Source: Ignavibacteriales bacterium (lineage in GTDB: Bacteria > Bacteroidota > Ignavibacteria > Ignavibacteriales > Ignavibacteriaceae). From it: a stretch of DNA of 6,258 nucleotides. The stretch is taken from positions 1-6,258 of the forward strand of contig DAIEML010000141.1 of assembly GCA_027349615.1 (NCBI GenBank), written 5' to 3'. The stretch's first letter is position 1; each line of letters begins with the position of its first letter. Under the pieces are notes generated by a model, which searched no databases, was not told the DNA's origin, and saw only the letters and a list, made by a program, of their open reading frames with translations. Positions 1 through 6,171 of this stretch are shown here, in pieces. The translations under genes were made by a program, and so were the position numbers.

Positions 1-383
1 GCGTTGTTGGTTTGCTCGTTTCGATTCCAACAAATTTTCTTGATGCACTTTTTCTTGATAGTCATCCATTCCTTTACAACTTTGGAACTTTGGCAATCAT
101 TCTTTGCTTAATTTTTTATGTTCGCCTTTCTATTTCCCTTTTCATCGGGATGGCAATTTTTTCTGCTTTTACTTTGCTAGGAAATTATTATTTGTCAATG
201 GTTGAATCAGTTCCGCTTTGGTTATTCTCTATAATTATTTTTGCAATTGCTTGGATTGGACAATTTTACGGGCATAAAGTTGAAGGCAAAAAGCCTGCTT
301 TCTTTAAAGATGTTCAGTTCCTTTTGATTGGCCCGGCGTGGGTGCTTGCTTTTTTGTATAATAAAATTGGTCTTAAATATTAA
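1..383 (+). CDS. DUF962/Mpo1-like membrane protein, 5'-truncated by window edge
   Basis: This is the C-terminal part of a small multi-helix membrane protein of the DUF962 (Mpo1/YGL010w-like) family. The frame is open to the left edge. The TTG at 12 is the first possible start inside the window but is probably not the real one, because the codons before it (Val-Val-Gly) continue the hydrophobic segment expected there, and family members carry roughly 40-50 more residues with a His/Asn-rich motif. Visible are hydrophobic stretches at about nt 75-180 and 205-260, then the family signature WIGQFYGHKVEGKKPA (nt 252-299), with its conserved Gln, Gly-His, Glu and Pro-Ala, and a final hydrophobic helix. 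Yeast Mpo1 is an iron-dependent dioxygenase that alpha-oxidises 2-hydroxy fatty acids. Whether bacterial members do this is not established, so the function is inferred only. It ends 20 bases before the DinB-like gene, probably in one transcript. Confidence 0.85.
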   Translation, partial: VVGLLVSIPTNFLDALFLDSHPFLYNFGTLAIILCLIFYVRLSISLFIGMAIFSAFTLLGNYYLSMVESVPLWLFSIIIFAIAWIGQFYGHKVEGKKPAFFKDVQFLLIGPAWVLAFLYNKIGLKY

Positions 384-403
384 ACAAATCTTTAGGAAAT
401 ATT

Positions 404-850
404 ATGATGAAAGAAATATTAATAGAAATTTTCGATCGTGACATTAACAAGCTTAAAAATGAAATCGAGTTATATAAAAACGAACACAAGTTATGGATAA
501 TTGAAAAAGATATTAAAAATTCTGGCGGCAATTTAGCTTTGCACGTTGTCGGAAATTTAAAACATTTTATTGGAAATATTTTAGGCGGAATAAAATACAA
601 TCGCGATAGAGACGGCGAGTTTTCCAAGAAAAATATTCCGGCGAAAGAATTAATAAAAGAAATAGATAAAACAAAAGATGCAGTAATTAAAACTATTCAA
701 TCACTTGACGAAAAAGAATATGAGAAAATTTATCCGCTAGATGTTTTTAATAAAAAAATGACAACTATATTTTTCTTAACTCATCTGGCAAATCATCTAA
801 ATTATCACCTTGGACAAATTAATTATCACAGAAGAATTTTGGACAATTAA
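404..850 (+). CDS. DinB-superfamily (DUF1572-like) four-helix metal-binding protein
   Basis: This 148-residue protein is close to the usual DinB/DUF1572 length. These soluble four-helix bundles normally bind a divalent metal through three histidines, and some relatives are thiol-dependent transferases (bacillithiol or mycothiol). The visible ligand candidates are His47 in the segment GGNLALHVVGNL and the HxxxH pair His131/His135 near the C-terminus, followed by the typical LGQINYHRR ending. The segment GGIKYNRDRDGEFS (about 61-73) also looks like the DUF1572 subgroup. Two adjacent ATGs (404 and 407) follow AGGAAA at 394-399. The second has the more usual spacing of 7, so the first Met is uncertain. 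The substrate is unknown. The gene sits 20 bases after the DUF962 gene and 5 bases before the cupin, which suggests co-transcription. The family call is firm; the catalytic role is not. Confidence 0.85.
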   Translation: MMKEILIEIFDRDINKLKNEIELYKNEHKLWIIEKDIKNSGGNLALHVVGNLKHFIGNILGGIKYNRDRDGEFSKKNIPAKELIKEIDKTKDAVIKTIQSLDEKEYEKIYPLDVFNKKMTTIFFLTHLANHLNYHLGQINYHRRILDN

Positions 851-855
851 CTATT

Positions 856-1215
856 ATGAATAAAATAAATATTCAAGAAAAGCTTTCTTTATTTAATGAT
901 TTTTACAATCCCAGAATTATCGGAGAGTTAAACGGGCAGCATGTAAAGCTTGTTAAATTTAATAGCCCGTTTGTTTGGCATCATCATGATAATGAAGATG
1001 AATTATTTTTGGTTATTAAAGGCAGCTTTGTAATGGAATTGAAAGACAAATCTATTACAATAAATGAAGGCGAATTTATTATCATTCCCAAAGGTGTAGA
1101 GCACCGGCCTGTTGCTCACGAGGAAGTTCATGTTTTGTTATTCGAGCCTGCCAGTACTTTGAATACCGGTAATGTTGAAAATGAAATGACAAAACATAAT
1201 TTGAAGAAAATATAA
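856..1215 (+). CDS. single-domain cupin (cupin_2) protein
   Basis: This is a 119-residue one-domain beta-barrel protein. Cupin motif 1 is seen as WHHHDNEDELFLVIKG (residues 41-56), giving metal ligand candidates His42, His44 and Glu49 and the closing Gly56. Motif 2 is seen at 72-83 as G-x5-P-x-G-x2-H with His83. The usual Asn after this His is absent. The intact 3-His/1-Glu set predicts a metal site, usually Fe, Mn or Zn in this superfamily. Small cupins of this type include sugar isomerases, dioxygenases and sensors, and nothing in the sequence decides between them. The start is the ATG 5 bases after the preceding stop. There is no good Shine-Dalgarno sequence, only GGA about 12 bases upstream, so translation may be coupled to the upstream gene. 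It is the last gene of the plus-strand block. Confidence 0.85.
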   Translation: MNKINIQEKLSLFNDFYNPRIIGELNGQHVKLVKFNSPFVWHHHDNEDELFLVIKGSFVMELKDKSITINEGEFIIIPKGVEHRPVAHEEVHVLLFEPASTLNTGNVENEMTKHNLKKI

Positions 1216-1330
1216 GCAGAGTCGAGGGCAGCAAGTTTTCCATATCACAGCTTAAAAATAAATTCAGCTAATACTGCAACTTTTTTATTCATCCGTTGTC
1301 TAACATTATAGAAACAAAAAATTATTTACT

Positions 1331-1419
1331 AAAATGATTCTGGCAATGATGAATAAGAAAGTGTAGAAGATTTTTAAGTTATGATTTGATGTTATTAAGA
1401 TAGAAATCAGAATCATTTT
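1331..1419. repeat. 12-bp perfect inverted repeat pair, 65-base spacer
   Basis: AAAATGATTCTG at 1331-1342 is the exact reverse complement of CAGAATCATTTT at 1408-1419. The right arm directly abuts the GC-rich hairpin that begins at 1420. No open frame of note lies between the arms. There is no clear target-site duplication outside them, so a miniature transposon is not supported. It may form an extended stem in a 3' untranslated RNA or be fortuitous in AT-rich DNA. Confidence 0.45.
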
Positions 1420-1461
1420 TAAAGCCGTCCGATTAAATGTTGGACGGCTTTATAGTTTTTA
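1420..1461. terminator. Rho-independent-type hairpin between convergent genes
   Basis: AAAGCCGTCC (1421-1430) pairs perfectly with GGACGGCTTT (1442-1451). A T-A pair outside (1420/1452) makes 11 bp with an 11-base loop. Seven of the pairs form the GC-rich core GCCGTCC/GGACGGC. On the plus strand the stem is followed by an interrupted T run (TTTATAGTTTTT). On the minus strand only TTT follows, before an A run. It lies 17 bases beyond the stop of the minus-strand LOG gene and 204 beyond the cupin stop, so it probably serves as a shared terminator for both. Confidence 0.7.
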
Positions 1462-1468
1462 AAATTAA

Positions 1469-2065
1469 TTACGACTTATCTTTCTTCAGCGTAGCAAAGT
1501 GGCGGGCTTCTTCTGTCCATGCCGGCGAATCTTTAATTGCAGATAATACATTTCTCGGATCATCAACAACCTTCCACATCAATTTATTTCTTTCATCCAT
1601 AAATTTTTCAAGAACGGCATTTTCAAGAAGCTGAATACAAGGATCAAAAAATTTTTTTACGTTTACTAAAATTATTGGATTCAAATAAACGCCAAGCCGC
1701 TTCAAAGTAATCGTTTCAAATAATTCTTCAAGAGTTCCTGATCCTCCCGGAAGAGCAATAGCAGCATCGGTATTCATCATCATTAATTCCTTTCTCTCAT
1801 ACATGCTGTTAACAATTTGTAGCTCGGTTAATCCTTCGTGTCCCCATTCAAGTTCATACATAAATTGAGGAATGATTCCGATTACTTTTCCGCCTTTAGA
1901 TAAAGCGCCGTTCGCAAGCATGCCCATCAAACCGGCAGAACCTCCGCCATAAACAATTGTAATTGATTTCTCAGCTAAAATTTCTCCAAGCCTGTATGCT
2001 GCATCTAAATAAACTTGATCTGAATAATCACTGGAGGCACAATAAACGCAAACTCTTTTAATCAT
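1469..2065 (-). CDS. LOG-family nucleoside 5'-monophosphate phosphoribohydrolase (TIGR00730 type)
   Basis: This 198-residue cytoplasmic Rossmann-fold protein matches the usual length of type-I LOG proteins. It shows the N-terminal VYCASS strand/turn (7-12), the glycine-rich nucleotide-binding segment YGGGSAGLMG (39-48), the M-x2-RK element with Arg91/Lys92, and the catalytic signature PGGxGTxxE at 106-114 ending in Glu114. LOG enzymes release the free base from nucleoside 5'-monophosphates such as cytokinin ribotides or AMP. Older annotations call them lysine decarboxylases, which is wrong. In a free-living bacterium the role may be nucleotide salvage or detoxification, and cytokinin production is not implied. 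The start at 2065 is supported by GGAG (plus-strand 2072-2075) six bases upstream, the best ribosome binding site in the window, and by a promoter element 23 bases upstream. It is transcribed alone, divergent from the small membrane protein gene. Confidence 0.93.
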   Translation of the reverse strand: MIKRVCVYCASSDYSDQVYLDAAYRLGEILAEKSITIVYGGGSAGLMGMLANGALSKGGKVIGIIPQFMYELEWGHEGLTELQIVNSMYERKELMMMNTDAAIALPGGSGTLEELFETITLKRLGVYLNPIILVNVKKFFDPCIQLLENAVLEKFMDERNKLMWKVVDDPRNVLSAIKDSPAWTEEARHFATLKKDKS

Positions 2066-2087
2066 TTTTTTCTCCGTTGTCCTTCAG

Positions 2088-2095
2088 CAAATATA
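2088..2095 (-). promoter_or_regulatory. TAnnTTTG (-7) promoter element for the LOG gene
   Basis: On the minus strand the sequence reads TATATTTG, an exact match to the TAnnTTTG -7 box used by the Bacteroidota primary sigma factor. It lies 22 bases from the ATG. It would start transcription close to 2081, leaving a short leader that still contains the GGAG site. No convincing -33 TTTG is seen. Instead, the small dyad GAATG-TTTT-CATTC (2108-2121) occupies that position. Confidence 0.45.
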
Positions 2096-2205
2096 GAATT
2101 TATAATTGAATGTTTTCATTCTACATAAAAAAATTTACTTATTGCTTATGTTAATTATTCCGCATAAGTTCGAATTCAATTTTCAGATAAAATTTGATTT
2201 CGTAT

Positions 2206-2517
2206 ATGAGAATATTAGAAGTGGCAATTGTAGTTTTTCTTTTTAATGTTCCATTTGGTTATTGGCGTGCGAACGTGAAAAAATTTTCTATTCAATGGAT
2301 TCTCGCAATTCACCTTCCTGTTCCTTTTGTCGTAGCGCTAAGATTTTTATCGGGAATTGGTTTTGCTTTTATTACTTATCCAATTCTTGTTGGCTCATTC
2401 TTCTTAGGACAATTTGCCGGCGCAAAACTTTTTAACTGGCTGAAAAATAAAATCAGCATTCCCCAAACATCTTGCCTAGCTTGCGATTTAGTTAAACTTA
2501 TAAGAATTCGTTATTGA
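2206..2517 (+). CDS. small conserved-hypothetical membrane protein with three predicted helices
   Basis: I chose the ATG at 2206 over the upstream in-frame TTG at 2194 because the hydrophobic segment begins directly after it. No Shine-Dalgarno sequence is seen for either. The 103-residue product has predicted membrane helices at about 2-18, 29-50 and 51-72. A short basic loop, RANVKKFS (21-28), lies between the first two. The stretch VPFGYWRANVKKFS followed by HLPVPFVVALR looks like a conserved membrane family of unknown function, and I cannot name it. The tail after about residue 82 is soluble and carries a CLAC (CxxC) pair at 90-93 and a basic end, which may be a lineage-specific extension. 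It lies divergent to the LOG gene, with the reductase gene 142 bases downstream. No function is proposed. Confidence 0.7.
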   Translation: MRILEVAIVVFLFNVPFGYWRANVKKFSIQWILAIHLPVPFVVALRFLSGIGFAFITYPILVGSFFLGQFAGAKLFNWLKNKISIPQTSCLACDLVKLIRIRY

Positions 2518-2659
2518 TCTTTTATCCAGTTGGAACAACAATTCAATTTTTCAAAAGCTTGCAGTAAATAAAAATATTAATCTTGTCATATATAATTTTT
2601 CTGTTTGAAACAAAAATCTTTGTATATTTCTCTTGCTTCGCAACGCGGATAATCTGAAT

Positions 2660-3385
2660 ATGTCAAAATACAATTGGTATACTGGTAAGGTAATTGAAAT
2701 AATTAATGAAACGCCAAACATTAAGCGGTTCATTTTTGAAATTCCTGAATTAAACGAATTCGAATTTAAGCCTGGACAGTTCGTTATACTTGATCCCGAA
2801 AAAAAGTTCAATCTTCCTTCGCGGGAATATTCAATCTCTTCGCCGCCCGGCAATGGAAATATTTTTGAATTAATTATCGTTCTGAATGAAAACGGAAAGC
2901 TCACACCTTTTCTTTTTGACAAAATAAAAATCGAATCGGAAATGCAAGTAAGCAGCGCGCTTGGGAAATTTTTGCTGCCGGTAAAATTAGAAAAAGAACT
3001 TTGCTTCATTTGTACCGGCGTAGGAATCGCTCCTTTCAGATCAATGTATTTAAATATTCTTAATAATAAAATTCCGCACACCGGAATTAATTTGATTTTT
3101 GGAACGAGACATCAAAAAGATATGTGTTACACTGAAGAACTTTATAAACTTGAAAAAGAAAATCCTTCATTTCATTTTTTCCCAACTCTTTCGCGCGAAT
3201 TTTCACCTGACTGGAAAGGAAGAAACGGATACGTTCATAGCATTTATAAAGAATTGTATTCAGATTTTCATCCGGCTTATTTTTATATCTGCGGATGGAA
3301 GAATATGATTTTTGAAACTCGCGATAATCTTATATCATTCGGCTATAACAGAAGTGATATTAAATTCGAATTGTATGATAAATAA
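2660..3385 (+). CDS. ferredoxin-NADP reductase-like FAD/NAD(P)H oxidoreductase
   Basis: This 241-residue cytoplasmic flavoprotein has only the two domains of the ferredoxin-NADP reductase superfamily. The FAD-binding beta-barrel (about 1-95) contains FKPGQFVIL and the isoalloxazine/phosphate motif RxYS as REYS at 55-58, followed by SSPPG. The NAD(P)-binding domain (about 105-241) shows CTGVGIAPFRSM (118-129), FGTR at 147-150 and the CGxxxM motif as CGWKNM at 211-216. No 2Fe-2S domain is present, so it should pass electrons to or from a separate ferredoxin or flavodoxin. It ends in ELYDK, not in the stacking aromatic of plant-type enzymes, which leaves NADP versus NAD preference open. I chose the ATG at 2660 over the in-frame TTG at 2633 because the family begins a few residues before the first strand, here TGKVIEI. 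The binding site is weak (GGA at 2647-2649). No ferredoxin gene lies nearby. Confidence 0.88.
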   Translation: MSKYNWYTGKVIEIINETPNIKRFIFEIPELNEFEFKPGQFVILDPEKKFNLPSREYSISSPPGNGNIFELIIVLNENGKLTPFLFDKIKIESEMQVSSALGKFLLPVKLEKELCFICTGVGIAPFRSMYLNILNNKIPHTGINLIFGTRHQKDMCYTEELYKLEKENPSFHFFPTLSREFSPDWKGRNGYVHSIYKELYSDFHPAYFYICGWKNMIFETRDNLISFGYNRSDIKFELYDK

Positions 3386-3461
3386 AAATCTTGCCAATTA
3401 TTTATTAAAAGACAAAAATTTATCTACGGAATTTTTGTGTGGTACTTCTATTTTGCGTTGA

Positions 3462-3469
3462 TATGTTTG
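3462..3469 (+). promoter_or_regulatory. possible TAnnTTTG promoter element
   Basis: TATGTTTG fits the Bacteroidota -7 consensus exactly. A TTTG at 3434-3437 lies 24 bases upstream, somewhat farther than the usual -33 spacing. It would give the zinc-ribbon gene a long leader of about 150 bases. The motif is short and the DNA AT-rich, so this is only a candidate. Confidence 0.22.
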
Positions 3470-3625
3470 CAGAAATTATTTATTTCTGTATTAAAGTTTT
3501 TCCGATTTCAAAAAAAAATAAAATTTTTATTTTTAACAATTATTTCATCTCGAGGATTATTATATCCGCTTAGTAACTAATTTTATTTTTCTAAGTCTAA
3601 TAATATGTAATTCTGGAAATTGGCC

Positions 3626-3856
3626 ATGGTAAAAGAAATCGATAAAGAAGAAGTTCACACTGTTTGTCCGCATTGCTTGAAAAAAATTAATATGGTTTGG
3701 GTCTGCAAATTAGAGTCAATAATCGGAATTCGTTATGCTTACTTTTGCGGCGAATGTCAAAAGAATTTAGGAATATCACATATAAAAGATTTTTATTCCT
3801 GTTTCCTTAATTCTGGTCTAAAAGGCAATATCGAAAACACTGCCAACACATTTTAA
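3626..3856 (+). CDS. small zinc-ribbon protein of unknown function
   Basis: The start is the ATG at 3626, preceded by TGGAAA (3614-3619) with GGA eight bases upstream. The in-frame TTG at 3620 overlaps that region and is less likely. The 76-residue product has two zinc knuckles, CPHC at 14-17 and CGEC at 41-44. The 23 residues between them include a conserved-looking strand, MVWVCKLES, with an extra Cys27. This arrangement is a classic zinc ribbon. The C-terminal 25 residues are polar with a single Cys59, and no membrane segment or signal peptide is seen. Zinc ribbons bind nucleic acids or proteins, and the sequence does not tell which. It appears to be a single-gene unit between an AT-rich non-coding stretch and the GWxTD gene. 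I do not recognise a named family. Confidence 0.72.
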   Translation: MVKEIDKEEVHTVCPHCLKKINMVWVCKLESIIGIRYAYFCGECQKNLGISHIKDFYSCFLNSGLKGNIENTANTF

Positions 3857-3916
3857 GCTCCATTTCTAAAATTTAGTCTAATACTAAAAATATCTAATTA
3901 TCTTTTGTTATCTTTT

Positions 3917-3934
3917 TTGTAAATTTTATTACAA
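3917..3934. promoter_or_regulatory. TTGTAA-N6-TTACAA dyad upstream of the GWxTD gene
   Basis: This is a perfect 6-bp inverted repeat with a six-base AT spacer, centred 27 bases before the ATG at 3953. The size and symmetry resemble a site for a dimeric regulator, roughly like CRP/FNR-type boxes. AT-rich DNA yields such dyads by chance, and no regulator gene is nearby. Confidence 0.2.
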
Positions 3935-3952
3935 TAAACTAACAATGATAAA

Positions 3953-6073
3953 ATGAAACTTATAGCTGGATATGTTTCATTCCTTTTGCTATTTAATTTT
4001 TATAGCCTTTGGGGGCAAACATCTAATCCGGAAATACAGAATACAAATAAAAATCTTACAGAAAACTTCTCCTCAAACAATTCTTCTTCAAGAGAAACTC
4101 AGCTTAAGGAAGCAATTAGAAATAATCCAGATCCTAATTCTCTTTTTGAGCTCGCAAAAATTTGTGCTGCTAAAAATACAATAAGTGGAAGAGAAGAAGC
4201 ACGCAATTATTTGCGAAGAGCGATGTTTAAAGATCCGAAGAATCTTGATTATAGATTTCTTTATGCAGAGTTGATGGAAAAAATCAGCACTGGATTATCT
4301 TATCAGGTTTATAAAGATATAATTCAAATCGACAGTACTTCTTCAAAAGCACTTTACAATTTGGGAAGAATAAAAGAAGAAGATTTTGATGATTACCATA
4401 ATTCAGTTTTTAAAGATGGTGATGATCCTTCTTTAAGTTTTGAAAAATTTGCTCAGGAAGATTTTCACGCAGCAGAAAATTTTCTAACCAAAGCAATAAA
4501 ATATGATTCATTAAACCGCCAAGCTTATCTTCATCTTAGTTTTTTGTATGAGGATGATGGTAAGCCGGAAAAAGGAATTCCACTTTTAACAAAGCTTATA
4601 AAATTTTTCCCATCGGATAATGATGCTTATCTTTATCTCGGTTTACTTTATTATGAATCTTCTAAAATTGACAGCTCTTTCAAAGAATATCAAAAAGCTC
4701 TCGCCCTAATGTCGGATTCTGTTCGGGAAGATTTCACTTACAATTCGGTAAAAGAACTTTTGAAGCCGATCTTCGGAGATAAATTTAAAGATATTTCCGA
4801 AACCGGATTTAAGGAAATAATTAATTATTTCTGGAAAATTACAGATCCGCTTTTTATTACCAGTTACAATGAACGCCTGCTTGAACATTACTCACGCGTT
4901 GCGTACGCAAATCTTAGATACAGCGTTCCGGATGAAAAAATACCTGGATGGAAAACTGATCGAGGTGAAATTGTACTGCGTTACGGCGAGCCGATTAAGC
5001 GTGTAAGGTTCAGGCCGCATATAAACGCCGGAGGAAGAACCGAAGTTGATATGAAAACTGATGTGTGGTATTATAAAAATTTCACATTAGGTTTTACCGA
5101 TCAATTTTATACAAATAATTTTGTTTACAGCGAACCAGAACCTGGAAGCAGATACATTCCTCAATTCGCAGGTGAAACTCCTATGCTAGTAAATTATTTA
5201 AAGAAAGCTCAATACCAAATGTACACACCAAAGTATGACGGACCGAGTTTTGAAGTTCCGTTTATTATTTCACAATTCAGAAATGATAAGTTTGATTACA
5301 CAGATATTTATTTGAGTTATGGTTTAGATGCCTCTGATTCATTGAAAAAAGGAAACGAATATTTTTACAAACATGAATGGGGTTTGTTCTTTTTTGATTC
5401 TGTTTACAAACCGATTGTTGAAAAGAAAGGAAACATTGCTGAATTAAACTCAGATAGAAAAATAAATATTAAAGACGGAAAAAATTTGCTTATCAATACT
5501 TTGGATATGAGCGTTTATCCTGACACTGGAAACTTTGCATTCGAGATTGAAAGGAAAACTGATCACGGCGTATCTTCAAACCATTTTGAATTTGCGCCGG
5601 AGAAATTTAAGATGAACAATTTGGATATCAGCGATATTATTTTAGCAGATAAAATCACCAAAGATAAAAACTCAGATCTTCCATTTAAGAGAAATGGAAT
5701 TTCGATTTTACCAAATCCAACAGATATTTTTTCATCATCAAAACCAATTCATATTTATTATGAAATTTATAATTTAATACTGGATAAAAACGGATTCACA
5801 AACTTTGAACAGAAATTAATTCTTAAAAGAAAAGTTAAAAGCTCTGGATTAAGTAAAGCAATAAACTCCGTTTTAAATGTAGTTGGATTAGGAAAACAAA
5901 AAGAAGAAGTTATAATTACAAATAAATATCAAACTAAAGAGAAAAATCCTCAAATAGATTTTCAGTATGATATGCATAATTATCAACCTGGGGATTATAT
6001 TCTAACTTTACTTATAAAAGATAATATCAATGGCGAAGAAGTTAGTAAAAGTGTTTCTATAAGTTTAAGATAG
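3953..6073 (+). CDS. secreted TPR + GWxTD-domain protein
   Basis: This 706-residue protein begins with a likely Sec signal peptide: Lys2, a hydrophobic core at about 4-19, and possible cleavage after LWG near residue 21. There is no lipobox Cys, so it should be periplasmic or surface-exposed. A Ser/Asn/Thr-rich linker (22-50) follows. Residues about 60-255 form TPR-like helix pairs, the clearest being KALYNLGRI (132-140), AYLHLSFLYEDDGKPEKGI (191-209) and AYLYLGLLYYESSKIDSSF (225-243). The GWxTD domain covers about 285-430, with the literal GWKTD at 332-336 running into RGEIVLRYGEP (337-347) and then VWYY (371-374). The remaining 270 residues are beta-rich, with no family I can name. The domain is widespread in Bacteroidota-related bacteria and its function is unknown. 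An ATG-TGA mini-frame at 3945 precedes the true start, and no Shine-Dalgarno sequence is seen. An ABC-transporter ATPase gene follows after 98 bases. Confidence 0.92.
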   Translation: MKLIAGYVSFLLLFNFYSLWGQTSNPEIQNTNKNLTENFSSNNSSSRETQLKEAIRNNPDPNSLFELAKICAAKNTISGREEARNYLRRAMFKDPKNLDYRFLYAELMEKISTGLSYQVYKDIIQIDSTSSKALYNLGRIKEEDFDDYHNSVFKDGDDPSLSFEKFAQEDFHAAENFLTKAIKYDSLNRQAYLHLSFLYEDDGKPEKGIPLLTKLIKFFPSDNDAYLYLGLLYYESSKIDSSFKEYQKALALMSDSVREDFTYNSVKELLKPIFGDKFKDISETGFKEIINYFWKITDPLFITSYNERLLEHYSRVAYANLRYSVPDEKIPGWKTDRGEIVLRYGEPIKRVRFRPHINAGGRTEVDMKTDVWYYKNFTLGFTDQFYTNNFVYSEPEPGSRYIPQFAGETPMLVNYLKKAQYQMYTPKYDGPSFEVPFIISQFRNDKFDYTDIYLSYGLDASDSLKKGNEYFYKHEWGLFFFDSVYKPIVEKKGNIAELNSDRKINIKDGKNLLINTLDMSVYPDTGNFAFEIERKTDHGVSSNHFEFAPEKFKMNNLDISDIILADKITKDKNSDLPFKRNGISILPNPTDIFSSSKPIHIYYEIYNLILDKNGFTNFEQKLILKRKVKSSGLSKAINSVLNVVGLGKQKEEVIITNKYQTKEKNPQIDFQYDMHNYQPGDYILTLLIKDNINGEEVSKSVSISLR

Positions 6074-6104
6074 CTTTCGAAAAAAAATTTAAGAATAAAA
6101 AATT

Positions 6105-6142
6105 TTGACACTTCTAGAAACCAAATCATTTATTTATTTTAG
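6105..6142 (+). promoter_or_regulatory. possible promoter for the ABC-transporter gene
   Basis: TTGACA at 6105-6110 is an exact sigma-70 -35 hexamer. Behind it, ATTTAT lies at 17-base spacing and TATTTTAG (one mismatch to TAnnTTTG) at 6135-6142. Neither downstream element is strong. If real, it would let the ABC gene be transcribed separately from the GWxTD gene. Confidence 0.22.
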
Positions 6143-6171
6143 TCATAACTAAAAACACAAAATGCTAACTA

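Noticed and set aside
373..627. 84-codon open frame on the minus strand
   Set aside because: It is antisense to the DinB-like gene and overlaps its start. The Ser/Ile/Phe-rich product is a typical shadow in AT-rich DNA.
1331..1419. Miniature transposon flanked by terminal inverted repeats
   Set aside because: The 12-bp arms are perfect, but no target-site duplication flanks them and no second copy is in the window.
1437..1634. 65-codon plus-strand frame opposite the LOG gene
   Set aside because: It begins inside the terminator hairpin and overlaps the conserved LOG coding sequence. It has no ribosome binding site or domain.
1469..2065. Lysine decarboxylase function
   Set aside because: PGGxGTxxE is the LOG phosphoribohydrolase signature. 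The decarboxylase name is a historic misannotation of this family.
2551..3081. 176-codon open frame on the minus strand
   Set aside because: It lies antisense to the reductase gene, whose FAD and NAD(P) motifs are unmistakable. Its translation is low in complexity and matches no family I recognise.
6074..6171. Terminator after the GWxTD gene
   Set aside because: Only A/T-rich palindromes such as AAATTT are present. No GC-containing stem with a T run is visible.
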